Part shown: one piece after another, positions 11,444 to 23,500 of the stretch
How positions within the stretch are numbered: position 1 is the stretch's first letter
How the letters are laid out: each line of letters begins with the position of its first letter
From: Purshia tridentata
Taxonomy: Eukaryota > Streptophyta > Magnoliopsida > Rosales > Rosaceae
Length of the DNA: 48,809 nucleotides
Assembly (NCBI GenBank): GCA_003254885.1
Contig: QANT01000682.1
Span: 1 to 48,809, forward strand
Direction: 5' to 3'
The notes under the pieces: generated by a model
Database searches by the model: none
The model's input: the letters and a program-made list of their open reading frames with translations, nothing else
Told to the model about the DNA's origin: nothing
Made by a program: the position numbers and the translations under genes

Positions 11444-14100
11444 AATTGTCCCAGCCGTGTTCCATGCTTTCTGGTAATGAATTAAATAATTAAGCTCTTA
11501 TATTAATTTATGTATTTATTTATTCAATCATCGATCAAACTTGTTTAATTTGTTTTTTGTTTTTGATTTTTGGAATTTCGTTTCGCCAAAATATTGTTTT
11601 CCCTCCGCATATTTTAAGTGTAAATTAGCTGATTTTCGATCTTTTATGTGGAGGAAATTGGAGTTGTACCTCAAGCCAATACCTCTCCCTATGTATTAAT
11701 TAACTTGAACTACGTACTTATTGCTATAAATAAGACTAGCTACCATTGTTTAGTCATTAATTAATTGTATCTTCTAATTGCTGAAATCCAATCAAGTAAC
11801 GAGTATAAATGCCAATTTCTTCTATTATATCTCAAAATATTATTTGAAATTGTACTTGCTAATTAGTTGTCAATTAATTCTAGATTAATTAGTTACTGGG
11901 TTTGATATCTGATTAATTTCCATGGCAGCCGAAGACTTTCATGGCATGAAAAATAGAGTGGATCAAATGACCTCGACCAAACTCTTCGATCATGAGATTG
12001 ACTTTCCATATTTTCAATTGCCATGTTGACCTATGTACAAATTTAAGTATCCAAATATAAATGTGTTGTGTGTAACTCTTTTCAGTGTGTTGAGCATCTT
12101 CATATTCTTCAGATTTTTAATTAGCAGCCTGTATGATTTAATGTTTTTTTTTTTCCTTTTTATATTTATGAGAGAAAATATGTACTTAACCAGTCACAAA
12201 TTACATATTTGATATTTGTGCATTTCATGCAACTACATGGTTTAAAATCATGTGTTGGTATAACCCCTTTGGGGGATCTTAATTTATGTGTATCTTGATG
12301 TTAAAGAAACACAAGTAATTCAAAGAGATCGATCCATGCCATAAGCTTAAGTCCTCCTCAACAGGCCTTATCAGCTATCTGCATGCCATATTGCCTCCAC
12401 TAGAAAGGTACACGTACTACTTTTGTATTTCCCTTATGAGCTTCATGAAGCTGGACTTCTACTTTCATAGGCCTTTGCACAAAAAAATTTTATTTCTAGT
12501 TTCTTAGGCCTTTGTATCTTTTTATCTTATCCCCCAAATTCTCAGTGATAGTTTTTTACATGACCTATTGAATTTTTGGCGTCTTAGTAGGTAAAGGCCA
12601 TGGATGGAGATCAAGGGATTACAGTAGAAGTTAGAACATCCAACAAAGAACCAAGGGTAATGGATATAGATAAATTTTCATAAATAACGCATTACTTAAT
12701 TTCACCAAAAAAGCTTCTGAAATTTTCAAGTATTTTGCAAATGGTGCTCTACTGGTTGAGGAGGCTCTTACCCAAACTAGGTAACTGAGTCACAACATAT
12801 GAAGCTCATTTTATCAATCAAACTTACTTTGTTCTTTGTTTTATTTTTTTGTCTTTTAAAATTTCGTTTATCCAAATAATAATGTTTTCTCTTAATTAAT
12901 CAATATTTTAAACGTAAATTAGCTGAATTTACTTTTGGGGAGCAGATTGGAGTTATTAAGCCGATAATGATTATTCTTTAGGTGTTATATATGCAATATG
13001 TCGGTAAGCTAGCTCAGGTATGCACGTAAATTAGTACTCGATCTATTGTGCCTAAACATTACACACTTTCTTGTATAGATGATAATGTTTTCTTACTGTA
13101 TATATAACATCTTACATTGTTAATTAAATCGTTAAACATTACATAAATAGTAGTATTACACTTATTACATTTTTATATCATAATTTTATACTATTTTACA
13201 TTTATACATTAGACATTAAAAAATAAAAATAAAAATAAAAAATAATCCAAAAAAAATTAACTTTATCCAGTAAAATAATGATACGTAAGATGGTATAAGA
13301 ATGTACTAAGTACAATATTATTGATTTACAAATTTGCAAAAATTTGAAATGTGCTATTATATGAATTAAAAGTCATAATTGAATTTATACATGACAAGTT
13401 CTAATTCCTTTGTTTGGTATTATTAAGTTATTAACAAATATATGTTAAAATTGTGAGCGGAAAATTATGGAATTAGGAAGGCTCATTACCATTTTTAAAT
13501 AAGTGTTATTTTCAAAATTCTACCATACAACACACCTACCATTACTATTAACACCACCATCGTTGTTGCCAACACTACTGTCACTGCCTCCACACTCCAA
13601 AAAGACCATTACCACCCTCAATGCCATCACATATTACCACCACCCTTGTTGCCACCAACACCCACCTTATCACTACTGACGCCACCACTACCACCACACC
13701 TTTGCCATTGCCATTATCACCGCTACCATCACCCCCAGAACTAATTGTTACCATTATCATAGTCTCCATTTCCATTGTTGTTCTCAGTTTCACCACCACC
13801 CTATCTCCACCACAAGCATTGCCACCCACATCGCTCTAAAATTTTATTGTGCAAAATAAAGGAGCCAAACAACAAACTTTACAAACTAAATAACTTTATA
13901 TTTTATTTTTAAAAAATTGCTTATCACTCCTAAACTTCATCGTCCAAACTCATTGATAAAATCTTGGCTTTAATGTACAACACTTGAGATTCCTTGTGAC
14001 AAAAAAAAAAAAAAACTAAAGATTTGATGGTAGTTGTAGTTGCGCGAAAATGCCACGTTGACGCAACCACCGATATATGCAAATTAGGGAGAAGAGTCTA
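11444..14100. other. gene-free spacer with a CCA/ACC-rich simple-sequence tract
   Basis: This stretch is AT-rich, with no credible gene. Between about 13540 and 13840 lies a degenerate trinucleotide repeat (cac/acc/atc units). It produces long frames on both strands, but their protein is only Thr/Pro/Val low complexity. A 35-codon frame at about 11922 (MAAEDFHGMKNRVDQ) has no support beyond its start codon. Confidence 0.55.
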
Positions 14101-14159
14101 TGCCTCGACGACGACGCTCATTTCTGACAATAACTTTTCCATATAAATAGCAATAAAGA

Positions 14160-14581
14160 CAAAGCAAACCCCACACTCACACACCAACACAGAGAGAGAA
14201 AGCGAGAAAGAGACGCACCTATAAAACCCCACCCGCCCCCCAAAACCTTCCTTTCTCGGTCTCTGTATCTCCAACTCACTCTCTCTCTCTCTCTCTCTCA
14301 GTCGCGATCTGCAACTCTCACAAAGAAAAGGTAAATATGCACAAACACTCACATATTATATGCATATATGTTGTATAAATATGCGTGTAAAGGTGTTAAG
14401 AGTGTGTGTCTCTATATATATTGGTTTTGTGGTTGCATATATTTGTATGTCTGTGTGTGTATGAGAGTGATTTGTTTGGCGATGGCATTTAGAACTCAGA
14501 ATTGAGGAATGAAATTAAGGGGGAATTAGAACCCTAATTTTGGTGGTTTTTTGGTTCAGTGGATCGCAGGTAACGGCAACG
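14160..14581 (+). promoter_or_regulatory. probable TPR4-like 5' leader with a leader intron
   Basis: A CT microsatellite (about 14277-14299) precedes a good donor at 14331 (aaag followed by gtaaat). A pyrimidine-rich acceptor ends at about 14559 (ggttcag), and the start codon is at 14582. This is consistent with a 5' untranslated exon, an intron of about 230 bp, and then the first coding exon. The transcription start cannot be placed from sequence alone. Confidence 0.5.
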
Positions 14582-17500
14582 ATGACGTCGCTGAGTAGAG
14601 AGCTTGTTTTTCTCATACTTCAGTTCTTGGACGAAGAGAAATTCAAAGATACTGTTCACAAGTGAGTGTGTTTTTTTCCTTGCTGTTTTGTATATTCGTT
14701 CGTTTTAAATGTGTGTTTGTTTGTTAATTCTTGGCGGCCTTTTTCGGCATTTCTTGGTTGCCAAGAAAATTGAGGAAAATGAAGGGGAGTCAGGAAGAAA
14801 ATGTTCGTGCCTCATGTTTTCACTATTTTGGAAGAAGAGAGCAAATGGAAATCAGATTGTTCAGTTTATGATGTAGTGGAGTTCTTTTGTATGAAATTTT
14901 TTTAACTTATGGTGCATGTGTGATTGAATGAAGGTTGGAGAAAGAGTCAGGGTTTTACTTCAACATGAGGTATTTTGAGGAGATTGTGACCAATGGCGAA
15001 TGGGATGAGGTGGAGAAGTACCTATCTGGGTTTACTAAGGTTGATGACAATAGATACTCAATGAAGATTTTCTTTGAGATTCGGAAGCAGAAATACCTTG
15101 AGGCACTTGACAGGTAAGCTCTTTGTTTAATTTGTACCATATACTTGTATGGGATGAAATCAACTGGTAATAACTTTGTCTTGTATTCAGCCATGACCAT
15201 GCTAAGGCTGTCGAGATTCTTGTGAAGGATTTGAAAGCGTTTTCGACATTTAATGAAGATATTTTTAAGGAAATAACGCTGCTTCTGACATTGGGGAATT
15301 TCAGGTGATTGATGATTTCTTGTTTCAACTGTTGTGATTAATTTGGTTGTGGTGTCTAATTTATGTTCTTGTAAATTAAGTCATGACAATGCAGAGATAA
15401 TTGCTTGTTACTGAATATGAGACAAAGGCAGGAAAAGAATGTGGGAAATTACTTTTCTTAGTTTGGTATGTACTGTGACAGAGTTGGCACATTTATATCA
15501 CTAATTTATATTAGTTGGATGGTTCACTTAGAGGAAAGGTCTTGTATGGTCTCAAAATTTATCAGTAGCAAACTCTAGATCATTTTCAATAACAAGATGA
15601 CACACACTTACTTAGGAGACATAATTAATTAAAAATTTAGTTTTCAGGTTTTCAGGGTTTTAAGAAACCCGGCCATGGGATGCAACATTGTCTTTCCAAC
15701 GTTTGAAAACATTTGAAATAGAATTGGTGTTATCAGGATACCAATGGAATTTGATTTTTTGGAAATATAAATATATGGGTACAACTGTCATTCTCATTTA
15801 TTAGTAAGTTAAAACTAGTACATAATAAGAATGGGTAACCCACCTCCTCCTTTGGGAATCCAAAACCCCGTTTTGTGGGTTTTGGTTGCCATGGGAATGG
15901 GAAACCAACCTTCCATTTCTATGTTTGCACTTACCAAACATGGAAAAGTGTATCCTATTCGCATTTATAAAGTCTGTCGCCGTTTGTGAAACTCAGTTTT
16001 TTGACCAAGTAGGAAATATTTATTATCCTTAAGGGAGCTATGACAGAGATAGAAAGAATGGGAGTCACTGGGTCATGGAAATTGAGAGTTATAGAGAAGT
16101 GAGAATCATGTGTCAGATCATGTGATTTATTGCACTTACCAAACATGGAAAAGTGTATCCTATTTGCATTTATAAAGTCTGTCGCCGTTTGTGAAACTCA
16201 GTTTTTTGACCAAGTAGGAAATATTTTATATCCTTAAGGGAGCTATGACAGAGATAGAAAGAATGGGAGTCACTGGGTCATGGAAATTGAGAGTTATGGA
16301 GAAGTGAGAATCATGTGTCAGATCATGTGATTTCAATTGTAGATTGTTGGATTTCAGTTTTGATAAATTATTAATGCCAAAATTTTGGTTGCTGACCTGA
16401 AATAGCTGGCATTCAGGCTCTCTTGACTTGAGTTTTGAATGAAATAATGTAAATTGCATCCATCTCTATACACTTGGAATGCCAAATTCTGAAGCGCTAG
16501 ACACGATAGTGCAGAATCATAGCACTCTTCCAGGGCTCTGGCAAGGGAAGAAACTAAAATGAATGAAGGAGGGGTCATCAATAATTAACGTTAAGTTTGT
16601 GCTTAATGATTTGTATGTAATATGATTTTTTAGGCTTGGATAGTAGACACCCTAAGTTTATTTGTTGCATATTGTAATTGCTGTTTCTTAGCTATTTCTT
16701 GTGGAATCAAAACCAAAGTGGGCAACATTGCTTATTGTAGCTTGCTACCTAACTATAGACAAATGGTTGGGACTGAAAAATAATGATTCAATGTTAAAAT
16801 CTTTGAAAGGGAAAGAACATTGTATTGTGCTCCTTTTTGCCTAGTTGTTTGTCAAATATGCTTTATTCTTTAATATTATTTTTTTGAAGTTTTATTGTAA
16901 CCTTCTTTTTAACCAGAGAGAATGAGCAACTATCAAAATATGGTGATACTAAGTCTGCCAGGGCTGTAATGCTTACTGAAGTGAAAAAGCTGATTGAGGC
17001 AAATCCACTTTTCCGTGATAAGCTTCAATTCCCCAGCTTAAAGAACTCAAGGCTGAGGACATTAATCAATCAAAGGTAATTGTAACAAGAGTTATCTGTA
17101 TAATCTTTCTTTTATTTTTCAATTAAATTAATGGGAATGTAAAACCTTTTTTTTTTTTTTTCCCATCTGAAGTCATTGCCTTTGTTATCTTTCTTCTTGC
17201 AGTTTAAATTGGCAGCATCAACTTTGCAAGAGTCCTAAGGCAAACCCTGACATAAAAACCCTCTTTGTGGACCATACGTGTGGGCAAGGAAATCCTCCAC
17301 TTCGTGCTCCTTCCCCTGTACCCAACACTTTAATGGGCTCCATTCCTAAAGTAGGTGGCTTCCAACCGATAGGTGCTCATGGTGTAAGTCAACAGAAAAA
17401 CATAAGTTTGGTGTACAAGGAAGTATTTCTGTGGAAATCTTATTTGTATTTTTATTACTATATGTGATTTCAGCAATTTCATCCTGCACCCGCACCTCTT

Positions 17501-20500
17501 ACAACATCTCTCACTGGATGGATGGCTAACCCATCCTCTGTGCCATATCAAACAGTTTCCACTGGACCAGTCGGTGTAACTGCGCCCAATAATACATGTA
17601 AGATTGCTTTTATATAGTTAATTTATTTATACTATTTTGTCTGAAGTTGTGGCTTAATTAGTAAAGGTGCTATATGACTAGGAAAAGTTAAAATGCTGCA
17701 AAATAATTGGTATGAGATGCATATCATTTGATATTTAAGTTTTGTTTTTATTAGATAAGTCTTATGCAATTATAAATGTCAAACATATACAGAGTTTTTT
17801 AATGTAGTAATTGGAAATCTATAGTAATGTGGCAGTATGAGATAGAATTTCCTTTATATCATCTCCCTATAAATTCAAGCCTTGCTTTATTGATAGAAAT
17901 ATAAAGAACCCCATATTATTGACCCTATTGCTCGAATTCAGTGGCTTTGATATTTCCCGTTAAATTCTGTTCCATATAGAAGTCAAAAATCTTCAATGCA
18001 TTGACATTGGTTGTGGTGTTGCTGAAGTTCCAACCTGCGCATGAGGTTTAGGGCAGGTGAAAATTTTATGAAGTTGATGTGGGGAGGTTTTACCATCAAG
18101 AAAACTTCTAAATGAAACTAATTGGTGGTCCATGTCTGGCTTAGGATTATTGGTGACATTTGTGACCTTGAGTTACGTAGGAATCAGTTGAGAAGTTCAG
18201 TGTTGAGATAGGTTGTACAGTGTAGAAAATCCGAAGGGATCTACCTTCTTATATTACTATATCTAGGATCTGACTTGAGGTTGTACACTGTAGAATATCC
18301 ATTCATATTGCTTTGAATATGTCAGCTGAATTTCTTTAAGAGGAAGAGGAACATCCATTCATTATTAGTTTTCTTTTCATTCCAATTTCACTTTTCCAAC
18401 TAAGTCCTGTAATCCTTTTTGCATTTATTCAATATCGGTAGGATCTTTGCTAAAGCACCCTAGGACTCCTTCCACTAATAATCTGGCAATGGACTATTAA
18501 ACTGCAGATTCTGAACACATGCTCAAGAGACCAAGAGGTTTTGGGATATCAGATGAGGTATTTTATCAATATGTTTATTTATTTTTTCTTAATTTTTATA
18601 CGGTCTCACTCGTTGTAACATCAATCTATAAAGTGATTATTTTGTAGATATTTTTTCTTATCACACTTTTTTCTCACTGAAATTATATTCTGAAACTAGC
18701 TTATGTCAAAATTGGTAATTGTGCCGTTTTATGTGCAATATTGTTGGAGAAACTGGAAATTTGTTGATATCTCCTTTGTGCCTTCACAGTTTGAATTTTC
18801 TCTTTTGTACATCTTCTTAATCATCACCAAAATAATCAATGACCTCCCTTTTTCCCTTTGCAGGTCAATAATATGCCCGTTAGTGTCTTTCCAATCACAT
18901 ATCCTGGCCACAGCCATGCCCATACGCTTTACTCTTCTGAGGACTTGCCCAAGACTGTTGTTGTCAATTTGAATCAGGGTTCTGCTGTCAAGAGCATGGA
19001 TTTTCATCCAGTGCAACGGACTTTGCTTCTTGGTTTGCTCATACTGCTTAATGAATCTATTCTCTTTGGATCTTATTATCTCCGGTCAAAGTCTAATTGT
19101 TTCATGGTTTCTGGATTGAATTTTTATTCTTTTTATGCTTTCCATTTCCAGCTGGAACAAATATTGGTGATATAACAATTTGGGAGGTACGCAGCAAGGA
19201 GAGGCTCCATTTTCGGAATTTCAAGATTTGGGACCTTGCAAAATGTTCAATGGCTCTGCAGGTGTAATTCACTTGATTTATTGTTCTTTTCCCACCGTTC
19301 ATTTGGACAACAAAGGACCAACCATAAGGCTAATGTTATTTTTCATGTCATTTGATAGGCATCTTTGGCCAATGAATACACTGCTTCAGTAAATCGTGTG
19401 ATCTGGAGTCCTGATGGTTCCCTTTTTGGTATACTCGAGGGGATTTACTTCTCAATATTCATTTTATTCTTCAAATTGATAGAATAATTGTATCTAGATG
19501 CTGTATGTACATGAGAAAAAATAACTTACAACTTTTGACATGGGTTAGATAGATGTTTCCTTAATTACGTAGGGGGAAAATGGTTGAAGTTCATAGATGA
19601 GGTCATTGCTCATAGTTTTTTCCCCCCCTAAACTTCTACTTCAGGTATTGCATATTCCAAGCACGTAGTGCACATCTATTCCTATCATGGTGGCAATGAT
19701 CTACGGAACCTTGTAGAGGTTTGTCTTATCTCTATTTTTTTTCATATACATGACTATTAGGAATTTTAAAATTGTGATTTCTAACCGGTTTTTCTTGGCC
19801 TGTCTAACTATATGTTGACTGGAGTTTTTAATGAAATTCTGACAGATTGATGCTCATGTTGGTAATGTTAATGATCTCGCTTTCTCTCACATAAACAAAC
19901 AATTATGCATCATAAGTTGTGGAGAGGACAAGACTATTAAGGTTTGGTTTGTTCGTCATCTTCCTTCACTGCTAATTGAAAGTCCTGCAATCATAAAGTT
20001 TCATCTCTATGCAGGTCTGGGATGCCGGCACTGGTACTAAGCAGTACACTTTTGAAGGCCATGAAGCACCAGTTTATTGTGTGTGCCCACACCAGAAGGA
20101 AAACATTCAGGTACTTATTTTGGTTATTTCCGTTATTTTTACCCTTGACAGTTATTGCTTTGCTTAAAGTATTTGGTTTCAGTTTATTCTGTTTATTTTT
20201 AGAGGCATTGAAGGGTTACTTCTTTTGGCTAGTCTTGTTTTAAGGTCATGGAGCATTTGTTCCTGTTAACCTTAGCTATTGCTTAAAGTTTGGGGTGCAC
20301 TGGTATGAGTAGGGAAATTTTTAAAGGAAAGGAAACCATTTGTGGCTTCCACAAACTCTCTGTGCTCTTCCCTTATTCTTTTTTTGTCTGAAAAAAAGGA
20401 GAAACTCTTTTAATGTTCATTGGCATATGGAGAAAGAAATACATGAAGGCAAGCTATAACTTTTCTAATGTTGTATTCACAGTCCTACTTTACCAGTAGG

Positions 20501-23500
20501 CTGTGGTTGTGGAAGAGGCTTTCTCTATGCTTCCCTGAAAATAAACAAAAAATTGAAGAAATTAATTGTTTTATACATTTACTTTTTTTGCCTTGTTTTT
20601 TCGGCTGACTTGGCCTGTCATTCCATTTAACCAGAAGGGCAATTTTGTCCATTCCTGGTCATATACCATAGCTTTTCTTCCATTCTATTCTGAATTGTTT
20701 GGAAACTGTTCTGTTTAAAAACATGGTAATACACATTATACTTTACCCGAACGTAACCATTGTTTTTGGTTCTGAGACATCTTTTTGCCTTTGATTTTCA
20801 GTTTCTAGTTTTAACTCGGTGAATGTTTTCTTTTCTGCATCAGTTCATGTTCTCAACATCCGTTGATGGGAAAATCAAGGCATGGCTGTATGATAATGTG
20901 GGTTCAAGAGTTGATTATGATGCTCCGGGCCATTCTTGCACAACAATGGCCTATAGTGCTGACGGAACAAGGTACTATATTAGCATTGTTTTTCCATCCA
21001 GTGTTCTAATTTTTTCCTCTTCTAAATCCTTCAACACGGTTACTTGGTTACTCAAATATTCCTATTATCAATGCAAATCTTAGGCTTTTCTCATGTGGGA
21101 CAAGTAAAGAAGGAGAGTCATACATTGTGGAATGGAATGAAAGTGAGGGGGCTGTCAAGCGAACATATAATGGGCTTGGGAAGCGGACTGTGGGTGTCGT
21201 GCGGTTTGATACGACCAAGAATCGATTCTTGGCTGCTGGTGATGAGTTTCAAATCAAATTTTGGGACATGGACAACATAAACCTGTTGACCACCACTGAT
21301 GCAGAGGGTGGATTACCGGTAATGGCCACAGAGGGCTATCTTCTTGATTTGCATTGACATATTTCAATATTCTTGTTGAAGTTGAAGCAATTCTTACCTT
21401 TAATATATGTTAGGCTTCTCCTTGTGTACGATTTAACAAGGAAGGAATTCTGCTAGCTGTTTCAACAAGTGATAATGGTATTAAAGTACTTGCAAATTTC
21501 GATGGTGTTCGACTTTTGCATTCTGTTGAGAATCCTGCAGTTGATGCCTCCAGGATTGCTTCTGGCAATTCTGCGAAGGTAAACTATTTCTTTCAGATTT
21601 TTCAAGTGACCAAAAATGTCAGCAGCCTTGTTGAATGAATAAATTATGCTTCAGGGACCCATAATTGGCACATTCAATGCTTCCAGTTCTGCTCCTGGAA
21701 CAAACAGTGGGATTGTAGATAGAAGCCAACCTATGGTGGTTGGTCTGGTAAGTTTTGATGATTCTTTCAAGTGCGTAACTGGGATGCAATTTATCAAGAC
21801 AGAAGAAAAAATGGCATAACTGTGATGTTCCCTTGTAAAAATCTGCATGATCTCGAAAATCATCATTGTTAGTTGTTACAGGACAGTCTTTGTATACTTT
21901 GATGTTGTGCACATGCTTTACATTCTTATTTGATCTGTAGTCTTTTTGGAGGTCAGCAAATACTAACTTCTTAAAATTTTTAGAATGGAGATGGCCGAAT
22001 TTTGGCAGATGAGAATCCTAGGGCTGCTGATGAATTAGAGAAATCTAAAATTTGGAAGCCAACAGAAATTAATGAAGCACCTCTTCTTCGTTCCCTACTG
22101 CTTCCTGATAGCCTGTTGCCAAATAGAGTAAGTATCTTTTAATGACCATGTGTGTTTGAAGGTCTCGATTTTCTAAGAAATTGTAATCCCTTGATTTTTT
22201 TTAAGCTATGCGAGTCTAAGTCTATCAGTAAAGGTAACTTTGGGTATAAAAATACTCACCTATCCTTACATTGAATGAATACCAAAATATGCTTCCTTGC
22301 ATGCCTGCCACCTGGTTTTCATTACTTCAGTACCTCCAACCGTCGTATTTGTAGACACATTCAATTAATTTGTTGCTCCTTGGATGCTATATAAGATACA
22401 AAATTTTCTTTTTTTCTTTGGAAAACTTACAAATCCAACTCCTAGTTTAGTAAATGTGAATGTTTTTGAAAAAAATAGAAATAAAATAGCAGCTTGCTTT
22501 TGTTGGCCTGTGGATGCAGTAACTCTTTCCATTTTATTGGTTTTATTTTGGAATGTAGAATCTAATTGAATTTTTTGAATTTCATATTCTGAAATAATCT
22601 TTTTGTTTCCTTTTATGCTATGAACCTGGTGCATGGACCAATAACTGTTTATGAATTTATTGACCCATATGTGTAAGTTCTATTTTGGGTTGTATCATTT
22701 AAGAGTAATCTCTATGTACGATGTAGGTTGATAAGTTTTCACGATGATAAGAAATAGTTCAGTTCCACTCCACTTTTAGCAAGTTTCAACCTCAGCTTAG
22801 GGACTGAGGGTCTTTCAATGTTTGAGAGGATGGCGTACGGAATGCAATACAGGAAATGTTTTCAGGCCTAGTTCAATTTTAGAAATGTTTTATGGGTTAC
22901 AAATTACAATATGGCAAAAAATGTTTCTTGGTGAGATAGAATGATGTATTACTTGTTTTATGCTTTTGTATTCCATCTTTAAATTAAATGTTTTATTCTC
23001 CAATTCAGATTGTTAGGTTGATATATGCAAATTCAGGAGCGTCTATATTGGCATTGACACATAGTGGGGTGCACAAACTTTGGAAATGGCAGAGTAATGA
23101 GCGGAATGTTTCGGGAAAAGTATGGGTTTTCTTTTATGGCAACATCTTTCTTTGAGCTTTTCCTTTTTAATTTTTTCATTGATCTTCCATGAGTTTTTCA
23201 TTTTTAATTCTTTTTTTCATAATCTTTCCTGTATAAATGTTTTTTTCTTGTAGGCAAATGTCACTGTGCCACCACTGTTATGGAAACCTTCCAGTGGAAT
23301 ATTGATGACCAATGATATAATTGAGACAAATCTTGAAGATTCTGTTCCTTGCTTTGCTCTTTCAAAGAATGATTCTTACGCTGTGTCAGCATCAGGAGGG
23401 AAAATTTCTCTTTTTAATATGATGACATTCAAGGTAATGATGTATTAGGCTTGTACCTTGTGTACAATTGGTTGGGCTTCATATTGTAATCCTTTGGTCG

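Noticed and set aside
13581..13839. Overlapping frames on both strands, Thr/Pro-rich and Val/Gly-rich
   Set aside because: They arise from a degenerate cac/acc/atc simple repeat, which leaves both strands open; no domain or splice context.
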